41,611 nt of DNA from an uncultured beta proteobacterium (GCA_903933915.1 CAIZLW010000192.1:1-41611), one strand, 5' to 3'. Positions 24,946 through 33,195 are shown, counted from the first letter of the stretch. Notes: a model not told the origin generated them from the sequence alone. A program made the numbers and translations.

Positions 24946-25923
24946 ATGTCGAGGACCCTTTTGCGGGCGGCGTTTGTGGGGTTTGCCGCACTGTCTGCAT
25001 TCAGCGCAGGCCCCATCGCGGCACAGCAGTTTCCCAGCAAAATCCTGCGCGTCGTCAATCCCAACGCGCCCGGCGGCAACAGCGACGTGCTGTTCCGGCT
25101 GTTGGCACCGAAGATGGGCGAGGCGCTCGGCCAGCAACTGGTGATTGACTACCGGCCCGGCGCCGGCGGCAACATCGGCGCGGAACTGGTGGCGCGCGCC
25201 GCGCCCGACGGCTACACCACGCTGATCGCGGCGGCGAGTTTGCTGTTTAATCCCGCGCTGCTGAAGAACATCCCCTTCGACGCGGAGAAGGACTTCACGC
25301 CGCTGGGCGTCATCGCCGACATCCCGGCGGGGCTGTTGGTGCATCCCTCGCTGCCGGTGAAAACCGTGCAGGACCTCATTGCGCTCGCCAAACAGCGACC
25401 GAACCAGCTCAATTTCTCCAGCTCCGGCCAGGGCGCGCTGGGCCATCTCTCAGGCGCGCTGCTCAATGCCACGGCCGGCATCAACACCGTGCACATCCCT
25501 TACAAAGGTGCGGGTCCGTCGATCATTGACCTGGTTGCAGGCCACGTGGAGTTTTCATTCGTGAGTATTCCGGCGATCAGCGGTCACCTGCAGTCGAAGC
25601 GGCTGCGCATGATCGCGCAGTGCGGCGAGAAACGTTTCGTGTCCTTCCCCGACGTGCCGACCATGGTCGAATCCGGCGTGAAGGACTTTGTCGTCACCAG
25701 CCCCTTCAGCTACCTCGGTCCCGCGGGCATGCCGCAGCCGATCGTCAAACGGCTGAACGATGCATTGCGCACAACACTCAACGACACCAAGAACCATCAA
25801 TCACTGATCGACAGCGGTGCGCAGCCCGTCGGCAACACGCCGGCGGAACACGCGGCGCTGATCAAGACCGAGATTGCGAAGTGGAAGCGGGTGGCCAATG
25901 CGGCGGGGTTGAAGCCGCAGTAA
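24946..25923 (+). CDS. Bug-family solute-binding protein (receptor 5), first of a tandem pair
   Basis: This 325-residue precursor has its signal peptide ending near PIAAQQ (residues 23-28). The binding motif is APGGNSDVLFR (Asp47), with DYRPGAGGNIG, AAPDGYTTLI, HPSLPVKTVQ and HIPYKGAGPS. The C-terminus carries GAQPVGNTPAEHAALIKTE, of which a scrap recurs after the next gene. The ribosome site is CGGAGGAGAAC. It is 78 bases upstream of a second Bug gene in the same direction, with only moderate protein similarity, so the duplication is old or the pair is assembled from different sources. Confidence 0.93.
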   Translation: MSRTLLRAAFVGFAALSAFSAGPIAAQQFPSKILRVVNPNAPGGNSDVLFRLLAPKMGEALGQQLVIDYRPGAGGNIGAELVARAAPDGYTTLIAAASLLFNPALLKNIPFDAEKDFTPLGVIADIPAGLLVHPSLPVKTVQDLIALAKQRPNQLNFSSSGQGALGHLSGALLNATAGINTVHIPYKGAGPSIIDLVAGHVEFSFVSIPAISGHLQSKRLRMIAQCGEKRFVSFPDVPTMVESGVKDFVVTSPFSYLGPAGMPQPIVKRLNDALRTTLNDTKNHQSLIDSGAQPVGNTPAEHAALIKTEIAKWKRVANAAGLKPQ

Positions 25924-26001
25924 TCCGCAGCAGCGGAAGCGACACGCGTCTCAGCGCCAGCCTTTCAGAGACTTTCAAGCCCATCGGAAAAAAGGAAGAC
26001 C

Positions 26002-26976
26002 ATGACTCAAGCAAAACTGTTTGTGCTGGCCCTGGCGTTTGGGGTTTTTGCGGCGCCGGCGTTGGCAGCAGATGCCGCCAAGAGTTATCCCAACCGGCCG
26101 ATTCGCATGGTGATGCCCAACGCACCGGGCAGTTCGACCGACATGCTGGGCCGCGTCGTCGCCAACAAGCTGAGCGACCTGCTGGGCCAGCAGGTGGTGG
26201 TCGACAATCGCGGTGGCGCGGGTGGCATCCTGGGTATGGAGATCGCCAAGACCGCCAATCCCGACGGCTACACCATCATCTCCGGGTCATCGGCCGCGAT
26301 GACGATTGCACCCCACCTGCACAAGAAGCTGCCCTACGATCCGTTCAATGACTACGCCTTTCTGACGCTGTTCGCGGCGACGCCCAATGTGCTGGTCGTC
26401 AATCCCGCGCTGCCGGTGAAGAGCGTGAAAGACCTGATGGACTACACCAAGTCGAGGCCGGGGCGGGTCAACATGGCCTCTGCCGGCGCCGGCTCGCAAA
26501 GCCATCTCGCCGGCGTGCTGCTGCAGTCGATGGGCAAGTTCGAATCGCTGCACGTGCCCTACAAGGGCGGATCGAGCACGGTGGCGGTGGCGGCGGGTGA
26601 ATCCCAATGGTCGATCAATCCGGCGCCTTCGGTGAATGCCCTGGTGAAAGCCGGGCGGCTGCGCGCGATCGGCCATACCCTGCCCACCCGCAGCGCGATG
26701 ATGGGCGACTTGCCCGCGATTGCCGAAACCATCCCGGGTTACAGCTACAGCGGATGGCAGGGCATGCTGGCGCCCAAGGCCACACCGAAGCCGATTCTCG
26801 ATAAACTGCGCGCCGCGCTGATAAAGACGATGGACCTGCCGGAGATCAGGACCTCGCTGACGACCCAGGGTGCGGAGGTCATCACCAGCACGCCGGAAGA
26901 ATTCCGCAAGTTCGTGCAGGAAGAAAGCGCGAAGATCGCGCCGGTGATCAAATCCGCCGGATTAAAAGTCGAATAG
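26002..26976 (+). CDS. Bug-family solute-binding protein (receptor 6), second of a tandem pair
   Basis: This 324-residue precursor has its signal peptide ending at ALAADA (residues 20-25). The site motif is APGSSTDMLGR (Asp47), with DNRGGAGGILG, NPDGYTIISG, NPALPVKSVK and HVPYKGGSST. Met and Ser replace the common Phe/Gly around the cleft (VMPNAPGSSTD), so its ligand probably differs from that of receptor 5. The ribosome site AAAGGAAGACC precedes the ATG. It is likely transcribed with receptor 5. Confidence 0.93.
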   Translation: MTQAKLFVLALAFGVFAAPALAADAAKSYPNRPIRMVMPNAPGSSTDMLGRVVANKLSDLLGQQVVVDNRGGAGGILGMEIAKTANPDGYTIISGSSAAMTIAPHLHKKLPYDPFNDYAFLTLFAATPNVLVVNPALPVKSVKDLMDYTKSRPGRVNMASAGAGSQSHLAGVLLQSMGKFESLHVPYKGGSSTVAVAAGESQWSINPAPSVNALVKAGRLRAIGHTLPTRSAMMGDLPAIAETIPGYSYSGWQGMLAPKATPKPILDKLRAALIKTMDLPEIRTSLTTQGAEVITSTPEEFRKFVQEESAKIAPVIKSAGLKVE

Positions 26977-26977
26977 C

Positions 26978-27016
26978 GGCGCAAAGCCCGTCGGCAACAC
27001 GCTGGCGGATCAAGCG
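26978..27016 (+). pseudogene. Fossil C-terminal fragment of another Bug gene
   Basis: Directly after the stop of receptor 6 the frame starting at 26978 reads GAKPVGNTLADQAIP, against GAQPVGNTPAEHAAL near the end of receptor 5 (around 25817-25860). The DNA shares GCCCGTCGGCAACACGC exactly. Nothing else of the gene remains, and it runs into the 3' end of the mazF-like gene. Confidence 0.5.
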
Positions 27017-27333
27017 ATTCCGGCAAACACCGCGAGTGAGCGATTGACCTTGAGCATCGTGGCGTCATCGAGTCGACCGATCACGCTGCCCACCCGTTCG
27101 CGCGGCACCGACAGGATTTTGTCGATCTGGATTTGCGAGATGTTTTGCAGCCCGTTGTCCGGCGCCGGGTCCACCGTGATACGGAAGATTGGCGCGTTGC
27201 GCAGCTCGCTCGTCACCAGGCACAAGGCCACGCTGGGCAACTCGTCGAACAGGTCGGACTGAATGACCAGTGCCGGGCGCGGCTTGCCGTAATCACCGGG
27301 TGCTGCAACGGTGACGAAATCACCGCGGCGCAT
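27010..27333 (-). CDS. MazF/PemK-type toxin
   Basis: This 107-residue protein matches the PemK/MazF endoribonuclease fold: MRRGDFVTVAAPGDYGKPRP at the N-terminus, then ALVIQSD, LCLVTSEL, FRITVDP, and the C-terminal SQIQIDKILSVPRERVGSVI with GRLDDATMLKVNRSLAVF. Such toxins cut mRNA and sometimes other RNA at short motifs. The ATG at 27333 is chosen because MRRGD- is the family's standard beginning; an upstream extension is unsupported. It overlaps the antitoxin gene by 14 bases, the usual coupling of toxin to antitoxin translation. Confidence 0.9.
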   Translation of the reverse strand: MRRGDFVTVAAPGDYGKPRPALVIQSDLFDELPSVALCLVTSELRNAPIFRITVDPAPDNGLQNISQIQIDKILSVPRERVGSVIGRLDDATMLKVNRSLAVFAGIA

Positions 27334-27532
27334 CGTCCGTCCACGCCGCCGCCTCATCGATGAACGCCAGCGCTTCGCTTTCAGCCGGGTCGCCGCGCAG
27401 CAGCGCCGACTGACGGCGGCACTCCGCCGCGAACACCGGCGAACGCGTGTCAGGCACCCAGAGCTGCACCAGCCGCAGGCCCGAGGCCCGTTGCCGCACG
27501 CGGTACTTTTTCATGCGTTCATTGACTTCCAT
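27320..27532 (-). CDS. MazE-like antitoxin (DUF3018 type)
   Basis: The 70-residue protein reads MEVNERMKKYRVRQRASGLR then LVQLWVPDTRSPVFAAECRR. This is the pattern of DUF3018 antitoxins (basic R-RxxGLRxVQxWVPDxRxPxF motif) that pair with MazF-type toxins. The N-terminal part should bind DNA and the C-terminal acidic part should neutralise the toxin. The ribosome site ACGGAGGCGCC precedes the ATG. A perfect 12-bp palindrome just upstream is a likely autoregulatory operator. Confidence 0.88.
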   Translation of the reverse strand: MEVNERMKKYRVRQRASGLRLVQLWVPDTRSPVFAAECRRQSALLRGDPAESEALAFIDEAAAWTDDAPR

Positions 27533-27541
27533 GGCGCCTCC

Positions 27542-27553
27542 GTAACATGTTAC
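27542..27553. promoter_or_regulatory. Palindromic operator candidate upstream of the MazEF-type module
   Basis: GTAACATGTTAC is a perfect palindrome 10 bases before the antitoxin start, with a second TAACATGG copy (on the minus strand, 27558-27565) next to it. Two adjacent half-site copies are typical of toxin-antitoxin autoregulation. Confidence 0.5.
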
Positions 27554-27616
27554 ACGGCCATGTTATGGCGGCAGCAAGGCGCGCACAAGCCCCCGAGTTT
27601 TGAAAGATGCACCGAA

Positions 27617-27650
27617 AAAAAATAACTATTTGTTTTTATTGTTATTTTTT
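27617..27650. repeat. All-AT hairpin at the 3' end of the dehydrogenase gene
   Basis: AAAAAATAAC (27617-27626) pairs with GTTATTTTTT (27641-27650) around a 14-base loop. It overlaps the stop codon at 27642-27644 and contains the AT 19-mer seen at 21909. It may act as a weak terminator for the minus-strand gene. Confidence 0.4.
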
Positions 27651-28550
27651 ACAACAGAGCAAGTCCTCACCTGCGGAACGGCTCAGCCCCGCCTGCTGCG
27701 CGATATAACCGCCCAGCGCCGCCCACTCGCGCTCGCCAAAACCTTCGGCGATGGCGGCGCGGTGCTGGTCCTGCAGCAGTGCCGCCAGCGGCATCGGCAC
27801 GCCGCTGTCCTGCCCGGCTTTGAGCGCGAGTTCGATGTCCTTCAGGCCCAGGTTCAGCGTAAAAGTCGGCTGCGTCGGTTCATTGAGGATGAACTGGCCG
27901 TAATTGCGGTAGGCGGGACAGTTCATTGAAGTGCTGGTCAGGATGTCGAGGAAAGCCGCGCGATCAACGCCGGATTTGCCGACCAGCGCGAAGGCCTCGC
28001 CCAGACTTTCGATGATGCTGCCGAGCAGGAAGTTGCGCGCGATCTTGACGATGTTGGCGCAGGCGGGATCGCTGCCGACATTGAACCAGCGCCGCCCCAG
28101 TACTTCGAACAGCGGTACGCAGCGCGCAAGGCTGGAAGCAGCACCTGCCGCGATGATGTCCAGTTGCCCGCCCGCCGCGGCCTCGGGGCGGCCGAACACC
28201 GGTGCTGCCACATAGGGCGTGCCGGCGGCCGCGTGCAGTGCGGCAAGGCGCCGGCCCATGGCAAGACTGAGCGAGGCCATATTGAGGTGAAGTGTCGTTG
28301 CCGGCATCTGCTGCAGCAGGCCGGAGTCGATCCACACCGCCTCGACCGCGGCGTCGTCGGCCAGCATGGTGATGACCACATCGCAGGCGGACAGCGCCGC
28401 AGGGCTGGCGGCGACGGTTGCGCCGCGCCGGCGGCAGTCTTCCGTCGGTTCGGCACTGCGGTTCCACACCGTCAGCGTGTAACCGCGCTCAAGCAGGCGA
28501 CTGGCCATATTGCGGCCCATCTGCCCCAATCCGGTGAATCCGATATTCAT
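27642..28550 (-). CDS. NAD(P)-dependent beta-hydroxyacid dehydrogenase (HIBADH family)
   Basis: This 302-residue enzyme has the Rossmann motif GFTGLGQMGRNMASRLL (residues 4-20), WNRSAEP specifying the dinucleotide, the substrate loop around residues 117-130 (APVFGRPEAAAGGQLDI) and the catalytic lysine Lys169 with Asn173 in ANIVKIARNFLLG. It fits 3-hydroxyisobutyrate/tartronate-semialdehyde/GLYR-type reductases; the exact substrate is open. The ATG at 28550 is preferred over one five codons upstream because GAGGAATGCGGAC gives proper spacing. It is divergent from an SDR gene. Confidence 0.88.
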   Translation of the reverse strand: MNIGFTGLGQMGRNMASRLLERGYTLTVWNRSAEPTEDCRRRGATVAASPAALSACDVVITMLADDAAVEAVWIDSGLLQQMPATTLHLNMASLSLAMGRRLAALHAAAGTPYVAAPVFGRPEAAAGGQLDIIAAGAASSLARCVPLFEVLGRRWFNVGSDPACANIVKIARNFLLGSIIESLGEAFALVGKSGVDRAAFLDILTSTSMNCPAYRNYGQFILNEPTQPTFTLNLGLKDIELALKAGQDSGVPMPLAALLQDQHRAAIAEGFGEREWAALGGYIAQQAGLSRSAGEDLLCCKK

Positions 28551-28730
28551 GTCCGCATTCCTCATCGTGGTCCGACGCAGCCATTGTTGCGCAAAGCCGG
28601 CGCCGCCGGAAGCCGCTTGCCGGGCAGAGCCGAAACCTGCATTACAATGCACCGGCAGTCCCGGCAAACATCCAACCATAACAATGCCGCGGCGCAAGAC
28701 ATACCCACCACTGAAACCGGAGGAGACCAA

Positions 28731-29525
28731 ATGGATCTCGGCATCAAGGGCAAGGCTGCTGTTGTGACCGGCGCGAGCCGTGGCATCGGACGTGAAACCG
28801 CGCGGCAGTTCCTCGAAGAAGGTGTGCGGGTCGTGATCTGCGGACGCAATGCGGAAGCGCTGGAGCGCACGCGCGCGGAACTGGCGCAGCAGACCGGCGG
28901 CGAGATCCATGCCGTGGTTGCGGACATGACCAAGCCCGCCGACATTGCGCGCCTGATCGAGACGGCGACGCAGAAGCTAGGCGGCGTCGACATTCTGATC
29001 AACAATGCCGGCCAGATGTACTCAGGCCGGTTTGCCGTGATGACCGACGAAGGGCTCAAGGAACAGCTGGAGACGAAGCTCTTCGGCTTCCTGCGTGCGA
29101 TCCGGCTGGTGTATCCGCAGATGAAGGCCAAGCGCTGGGGTCGCATCGTCAACCTGATCGGTGGTGCCGGCAAGGAACCAGATCCCTATATGTTCGGCAG
29201 CGGCATCACCAACAGCGGACTGCTCAATATCACCAAGTCGCTGTCCACCGAATTCGGCGAAGACAACGTGCTGGTCAACGCCGTCTGTCCCGGCTGGGTG
29301 GCCACCAACCTGTGGCAGCGCAACGCCCAAGGGCTGCAGGAAGAACTCGGCGTGAAATCCGAAGAAGAGGCACGCCGTCTCGCCGCCCGCAAGAATTCGC
29401 TGGGCCGTTTCGGCAAACCCGAAGAACTGGCGAACGCCATCGTCTTCCTGTGCTCCGAACGCGCGAGCTACATCACCGGCGTCTCTCTGAATCTCGACGG
29501 CGGCCGGCTCAAGGGCCTGTGGTAA
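28731..29525 (+). CDS. SDR-family protein without the YxxxK active site
   Basis: This 264-residue protein has a good Rossmann start (VVTGASRGIGRET, residues 12-24), NNAG (around residues 87-90) and a C-terminal GVSLNLDGG. Where classical SDRs have Ser, then YxxxK, this protein reads VNLIGGAG and GSGITNSGLLNITKSL. Alignment from the conserved LLNxTKSL helix puts Ser and Asn at the Tyr and Lys positions, and Gly at the catalytic Ser. It probably binds NAD(P) but reduces by a different mechanism, or is a non-enzymatic or divergent subgroup. The start at 28731 follows GGAGGAGACCAA. It stands just upstream of a Bug gene and may share its transcript. Confidence 0.88.
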   Translation: MDLGIKGKAAVVTGASRGIGRETARQFLEEGVRVVICGRNAEALERTRAELAQQTGGEIHAVVADMTKPADIARLIETATQKLGGVDILINNAGQMYSGRFAVMTDEGLKEQLETKLFGFLRAIRLVYPQMKAKRWGRIVNLIGGAGKEPDPYMFGSGITNSGLLNITKSLSTEFGEDNVLVNAVCPGWVATNLWQRNAQGLQEELGVKSEEEARRLAARKNSLGRFGKPEELANAIVFLCSERASYITGVSLNLDGGRLKGLW

Positions 29526-29645
29526 TAAGGCAGGGAAACAGCAAAAACAACAAGCAGAAACAGCCGATGACAAGGCCAGTCCACCGGGCTGGCCATCACA
29601 CGGACCTGAACACGGAGTAAAACCAGACGATCAAGGAGGAGCACA

Positions 29646-30641
29646 ATGAAGTTCTTCATCGCCGCAGGTGCAACCGTAAAAGCAGTCGCAAGCCTTCTGT
29701 TCGCAGCATTGTTCCTGTCACTGTGCATCCCCGTCCACGCTCAGCAATATCCCGTCCGGCCGATCCGGCTGGTGATTCCCTGGCCACCCGGCGGCATTAC
29801 CGACGTTATCTCCCGCACCATCGCTGCCGCACTGTCCGAATCGCTGGGCCAGCAGGTGGTGCCGGACAACCGGCCGGGCGCCGCCGGCACACTGGGTGTT
29901 TCGATCGGTGCGCATGCCCAGCCCGACGGCTACACGCTGATCATGACTGACGTGCCCAGCCACGCCATCAGCGCCACTCTCTACAAGAAGCTCAACTTCG
30001 ATTCGGTGAAGGACGTCGAGCCCATCGCGTTGCCGTCGCGCTCGCCGCTGGTGCTGGTGGTCAACCCGAAACTCGGGGTCAAGACCACCGCACAGCTGAT
30101 CGAACAGGCCAAGGCGCGCCCGGGCCAGGTCGCTTTCGCGTCCTCCGGGTCGGGTTCGATCACCCACCTCACCGCGGAGCGTTTCATCGCTGAAACCGGC
30201 GTGAAACTGCTGCATGTGCCGTACAAGGGCGGCGGCCCGGCGGCCGCGGCGCTGGTCGCCGGCGAAAGCAATATGTATTTCTCCTGCATCTCCGCGGCGA
30301 TTCCGCATATCAAGGCAGGCCGATTGACGCTGCTGGGTATTACCACGGCGGAGCGCTCGTCACTCTTTCCGGAATCACCGACCGTGGCGGAAGCCCTGCC
30401 CGGCTTTGTGATGGGCTGCAACACGGGGCTCTTCGGCACCGGCGGCACGCCGGCGAGAATCCTCGACCGCATCCATGCCGACGTCATGAAGGCGGTGGAG
30501 CAGCCCAAGGTCAAGAGCGTGCTGACATCCAATGCCGCCGAAGCGTCGACCTTAACGCGTGAACAGTTCAAGGCCTATGTGCTGGACGAAATCAACGCCT
30601 GGGGCAAGATCGTGCGCGCTGCGGGGCTCACGGTCGACTAG
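29646..30641 (+). CDS. Bug-family solute-binding protein (receptor 7)
   Basis: This 331-residue precursor has a longer signal peptide (core residues 13-30, cleavage near VHAQQ). The site is PWPPGGITDVISR (Asp53), followed by DNRPGAAGTLG, AQPDGYTLIM, a distinctive TDVPSHAIS loop, NPKLGVKTT and HVPYKGGGPA. The ribosome site AAGGAGGAGCACA is near-consensus. It sits 120 bases after one SDR gene and 112 bases before another, all co-directional. This suggests an uptake-plus-oxidation unit. Confidence 0.93.
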   Translation: MKFFIAAGATVKAVASLLFAALFLSLCIPVHAQQYPVRPIRLVIPWPPGGITDVISRTIAAALSESLGQQVVPDNRPGAAGTLGVSIGAHAQPDGYTLIMTDVPSHAISATLYKKLNFDSVKDVEPIALPSRSPLVLVVNPKLGVKTTAQLIEQAKARPGQVAFASSGSGSITHLTAERFIAETGVKLLHVPYKGGGPAAAALVAGESNMYFSCISAAIPHIKAGRLTLLGITTAERSSLFPESPTVAEALPGFVMGCNTGLFGTGGTPARILDRIHADVMKAVEQPKVKSVLTSNAAEASTLTREQFKAYVLDEINAWGKIVRAAGLTVD

Positions 30642-30753
30642 TCCGCATCAGCGGTAACGCCTTCGCTCCGCCTGCGGGGCGAGGGGCAACAGACGGCGCG
30701 CTTTGCAGGGCGCCTGTTTTCGGCAACAAGACAATCACATCCGGGAGCATGAA

Positions 30754-31521
30754 GTGGTGGAACAGAAGCGGGAACTGAACGGAAAAGTTGCGCTGGTCAC
30801 CGGCGCCTCGCGCGGCATCGGTCGCGCGATTGCATTGCGACTCGCAGCGGAGGGCGCGGCGATTTACCTTGCTGCCGACAGCACCGAAGCCGAACTGGAA
30901 GACACCGCCGGCGCCTGCCGCAGTGCCGGCGCCCCGCAGGCGCAGTGGGGCCTGCATGACCTGTTGCAGCCGGATGCGGCGGAGGCGATGATCGCCACCG
31001 CCCACGGACGCATGGGCCGCATCGACATCCTCGTCAACAACGCCGGCATCCGCGCACGCAAGGCCTTCGGCACATTCACCCATGACGAATTCGACCGCCT
31101 CGTTGCGATCAACCTGCGCGCCCCGTTTTTTGCCAGCCAGGCCGTACTGCCGATCATGCGCGCGCAGGGTGGCGGCCATGTTGTGCACATTGCCAGCCAG
31201 CTCGGCATCGTCGCGTCGAAGTTCGGTGCGATCTACAGCCTGACCAAGGCCGGCCTGATCCAGCTGACGCGGTCGATGGCGTTGGAACTGTCGGCGGAGA
31301 ACATCTCGGTCAATGCCGTATGCCCCGGCCCGATTTCCACCGAAGGCTTCATGGCCGGGCGCAACCCCGGCGAATTGGAGCAGCGCGCGCGCGACGTGCC
31401 GATCGGCCGCTTCGGTACGGTGGAGGAAGTGGCAGGCGCGGTGGCCTTCCTGGTGTCGAAGGATTCCGCCTATGTGCGCGGCCACGCGCTGGTGATGGAC
31501 GGCGGCTACGTCATCCACTGA
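30754..31521 (+). CDS. Short-chain dehydrogenase/reductase (FabG-like)
   Basis: This 255-residue classical SDR has VTGASRGIGRA (14-24), NNAG, catalytic Ser in HIASQLG, YSLTK (the YxxxK pair) and the C-terminal ALVMDGGYVI. It is predicted to oxidise or reduce a hydroxyl/keto group with NAD(P). Start choice: the GTG at 30754 follows CCGGGAG by seven bases and gives the family-typical N-terminus; a second GTG is one codon further on. An ATG at 30749 is in another frame. It follows a Bug gene, with a weak hairpin (about 30688-30720) between them. Confidence 0.88.
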   Translation: MVEQKRELNGKVALVTGASRGIGRAIALRLAAEGAAIYLAADSTEAELEDTAGACRSAGAPQAQWGLHDLLQPDAAEAMIATAHGRMGRIDILVNNAGIRARKAFGTFTHDEFDRLVAINLRAPFFASQAVLPIMRAQGGGHVVHIASQLGIVASKFGAIYSLTKAGLIQLTRSMALELSAENISVNAVCPGPISTEGFMAGRNPGELEQRARDVPIGRFGTVEEVAGAVAFLVSKDSAYVRGHALVMDGGYVIH

Positions 31522-31528
31522 AGCCCGC

Positions 31529-31543
31529 GGGGGCGGCGCCCCC
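31529..31543. terminator. GC hairpin between convergent SDR genes
   Basis: GGGGGC (31529-31534), GGC loop, GCCCCC (31538-31543). There is no T-tract, so termination would be weak or Rho-assisted. Confidence 0.4.
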
Positions 31544-31556
31544 GGAGCCGCCGCGA

Positions 31557-32288
31557 TCAGCGGTGCAGGTCGCGGCTGATGAATTCGCCGTTGAGCGGCG
31601 CGGACAGGTCGCTGGCGAGAAACACCACCACGTTCGAGAAATCATCCGGCTGATAGACATTTCCTGCGGCGAGCAGGCGCTTGATGTCTTCCTCGGACTT
31701 GCCGACGCGCCACAGCGGCGTATCGGTGGCGCCGGGCCCGAAACAGTTGATGCGTACTCCGGAGTTCAGGATTTCGAGCGAGGCCGCGCGCGTGAAGCCC
31801 ATGATTCCGGCCTTGGACGCCGAGTACGCGGAGCCCTTCGGCTGGCCGCGGATGCCGGTGCCCGACGCGGTGCTGAGGATCACGCCCTGCTTGCGCGGCA
31901 GCATGCGGCGCATTGCGGCGCGCGCACCAAGGAACACGCTTTTCAGGTTCAGCGTGATCACCTCGTCCCACAGTTCCTCGGTCATGTCGACCACGGGGCA
32001 GCGCGGGAACATGCCCGCGATGTTCAGCAGTACGTCGAAGGAGCCAAAAGCCGCCTCAGTGCGGTCGAACAGCTCCTCGAAGGCGGCGGCCTTGGTCACA
32101 TCGCCCTGCACCGCGATTGCCTTGCCGCCGGCTTTGGTGATGGCATCGACCGTGGCCTGCGCAGCGGTGGGGTTGATGTCCGACACAGCCACGGATGCGC
32201 CGGCCTTCGCCATCGCCACGCCGTAACAGAGTCCCAGTCCGCCGCCGCCGCCGGTCATGGCGACAGATTTGCCTTCGAGCATTCTCAT
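31557..32288 (-). CDS. Short-chain dehydrogenase/reductase
   Basis: The 243-residue enzyme starts MRMLEGKSVAMTGGGGGLGL, a glycine-rich nucleotide site with TGGGGGLG instead of TGxxxGxG. It continues with SDINP (an Asp after beta-2, favouring NAD), NIAG, catalytic Ser in STASGTG and YSASK. It is therefore a complete classical SDR. The C-terminus (GEFISRDLHR) is a little unusual: most relatives end in a G-x-DGG motif, and this one lacks the DGG. The gene is read towards the preceding SDR gene. The bicupin gene lies upstream on the same strand, but its stop is 132 bases away. Confidence 0.88.
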   Translation of the reverse strand: MRMLEGKSVAMTGGGGGLGLCYGVAMAKAGASVAVSDINPTAAQATVDAITKAGGKAIAVQGDVTKAAAFEELFDRTEAAFGSFDVLLNIAGMFPRCPVVDMTEELWDEVITLNLKSVFLGARAAMRRMLPRKQGVILSTASGTGIRGQPKGSAYSASKAGIMGFTRAASLEILNSGVRINCFGPGATDTPLWRVGKSEEDIKRLLAAGNVYQPDDFSNVVVFLASDLSAPLNGEFISRDLHR

Positions 32289-32419
32289 GGTTTCGCCTTT
32301 GTGCAGGGTGGAGGGTGCGGGAAAGGATAACGAGTCTACCGGGGCAATACAAGCCGGCTTCCCCGGCTTCGCTCGTGATCAGAACCCGACGACGGCAAAT
32401 CAATGGTTGAGCGTGCCGC

Positions 32420-33100
32420 TCAGCCCGGCAACGGCATGAACGGCGCATCGATGGCGCCGACCTTCACATAAATCAGCGCGCCTTGCGGGCCGGAGCGCGG
32501 CGTGTGGCGGCTCCAGCGCGGATTGCGCAGCCAGGTGCCGGCCGGGTAATCGCCGGCTTCATCCTGGAACAAACCTTCGAGCACCAAGATCTCTTCACCA
32601 CCGGGGTGCATGTGCATGTTGAATTGCGTATCCGGCGCCCAGCGCACCAGCGCCGTGCTGACGCCGTCATGCTCATGCAGCGGCATCACGCTCAGGCCCG
32701 GTACCAGCCCGGGCCGCCACGCGGCGGTGGATGTCGCAATGCGCACCGGCTTCAGATCATTTGCCGCGAACTGCCAGAGTTTGACGAACAGCGTGCAGCC
32801 TTCACGCGAGAACGGTGCATGGCGGGTGCCCGGCGGGTTGCGCAGATAAGTGCCCGCCGGATAATCCCCGTGCTCATCCGAGAACACGCCGTCGAGCACG
32901 AGGATCTCCTCGCCGCCGTGATGCACATGTTCATCAAAGCGTGAACCAGCGGCGTAACGCACGATGCTGGTGGCGCGCGCCACTTCATCACCGACACGAT
33001 CCAGCATGCGCCGGTCCACACCGGGCAGGGGTGAGGGCGTCCATGCGGCATCGGCGGCGTGCTGCGCGACACGCAGTTTGAAATCGCTGTTGAGGTTCAT
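32420..33100 (-). CDS. ChrR-type bicupin protein
   Basis: This 226-residue protein consists of two cupin domains in tandem. The first contains DEHVHHGGEEILVLDGVFSD and RNPPGTRHAP; the second contains NMHMHPGGEEILVLEGLFQD and RNPRWSRHTP. HxH, the EEILVL-G-F-D strand and the late His form the metal site as in the cupin domain of ChrR, the zinc anti-sigma factor for RpoE in Rhodobacter. The N-terminal anti-sigma zinc domain is absent, so this is more likely a metal-binding enzyme or acetylacetone-dioxygenase-like cupin than an anti-sigma factor. A C-terminal fossil of a related gene lies at 40516-40563. Confidence 0.85.
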   Translation of the reverse strand: MNLNSDFKLRVAQHAADAAWTPSPLPGVDRRMLDRVGDEVARATSIVRYAAGSRFDEHVHHGGEEILVLDGVFSDEHGDYPAGTYLRNPPGTRHAPFSREGCTLFVKLWQFAANDLKPVRIATSTAAWRPGLVPGLSVMPLHEHDGVSTALVRWAPDTQFNMHMHPGGEEILVLEGLFQDEAGDYPAGTWLRNPRWSRHTPRSGPQGALIYVKVGAIDAPFMPLPG

Positions 33101-33120
33101 GCGGGCATTCTAGGTGAAAG

Positions 33121-33147
33121 CGCAGCCGCAAGCGGATTGCGGCTGCG
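33121..33147 (-). terminator. Hairpin downstream of a Bug gene
   Basis: CGCAGCCGCAA (33121-33131) and TTGCGGCTGCG (33137-33147) are perfectly complementary over 11 bp. On the minus strand the stem is followed by CTTTC only, so it is a modest terminator for the gene ending at 33196. Confidence 0.5.
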
Positions 33148-33166
33148 GACCGGGATGCAGGGAAAG

Positions 33167-33180
33167 AAATCGACCCCGGT
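33167..33180. repeat. Half-copy of the dispersed hairpin family
   Basis: AAATCGACCCCGGT shares 13 bases exactly with the right arm of the hairpin at 24168-24211. The left arm is missing. Confidence 0.45.
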
Positions 33181-33195
33181 TTTTTTACTGTACGC

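Noticed and set aside
27010-27532. A new type of defence module beside the receptors
   Set aside because: The two proteins fit the known MazF / DUF3018 antitoxin pairing; no nuclease, helicase or sensor gene accompanies them.
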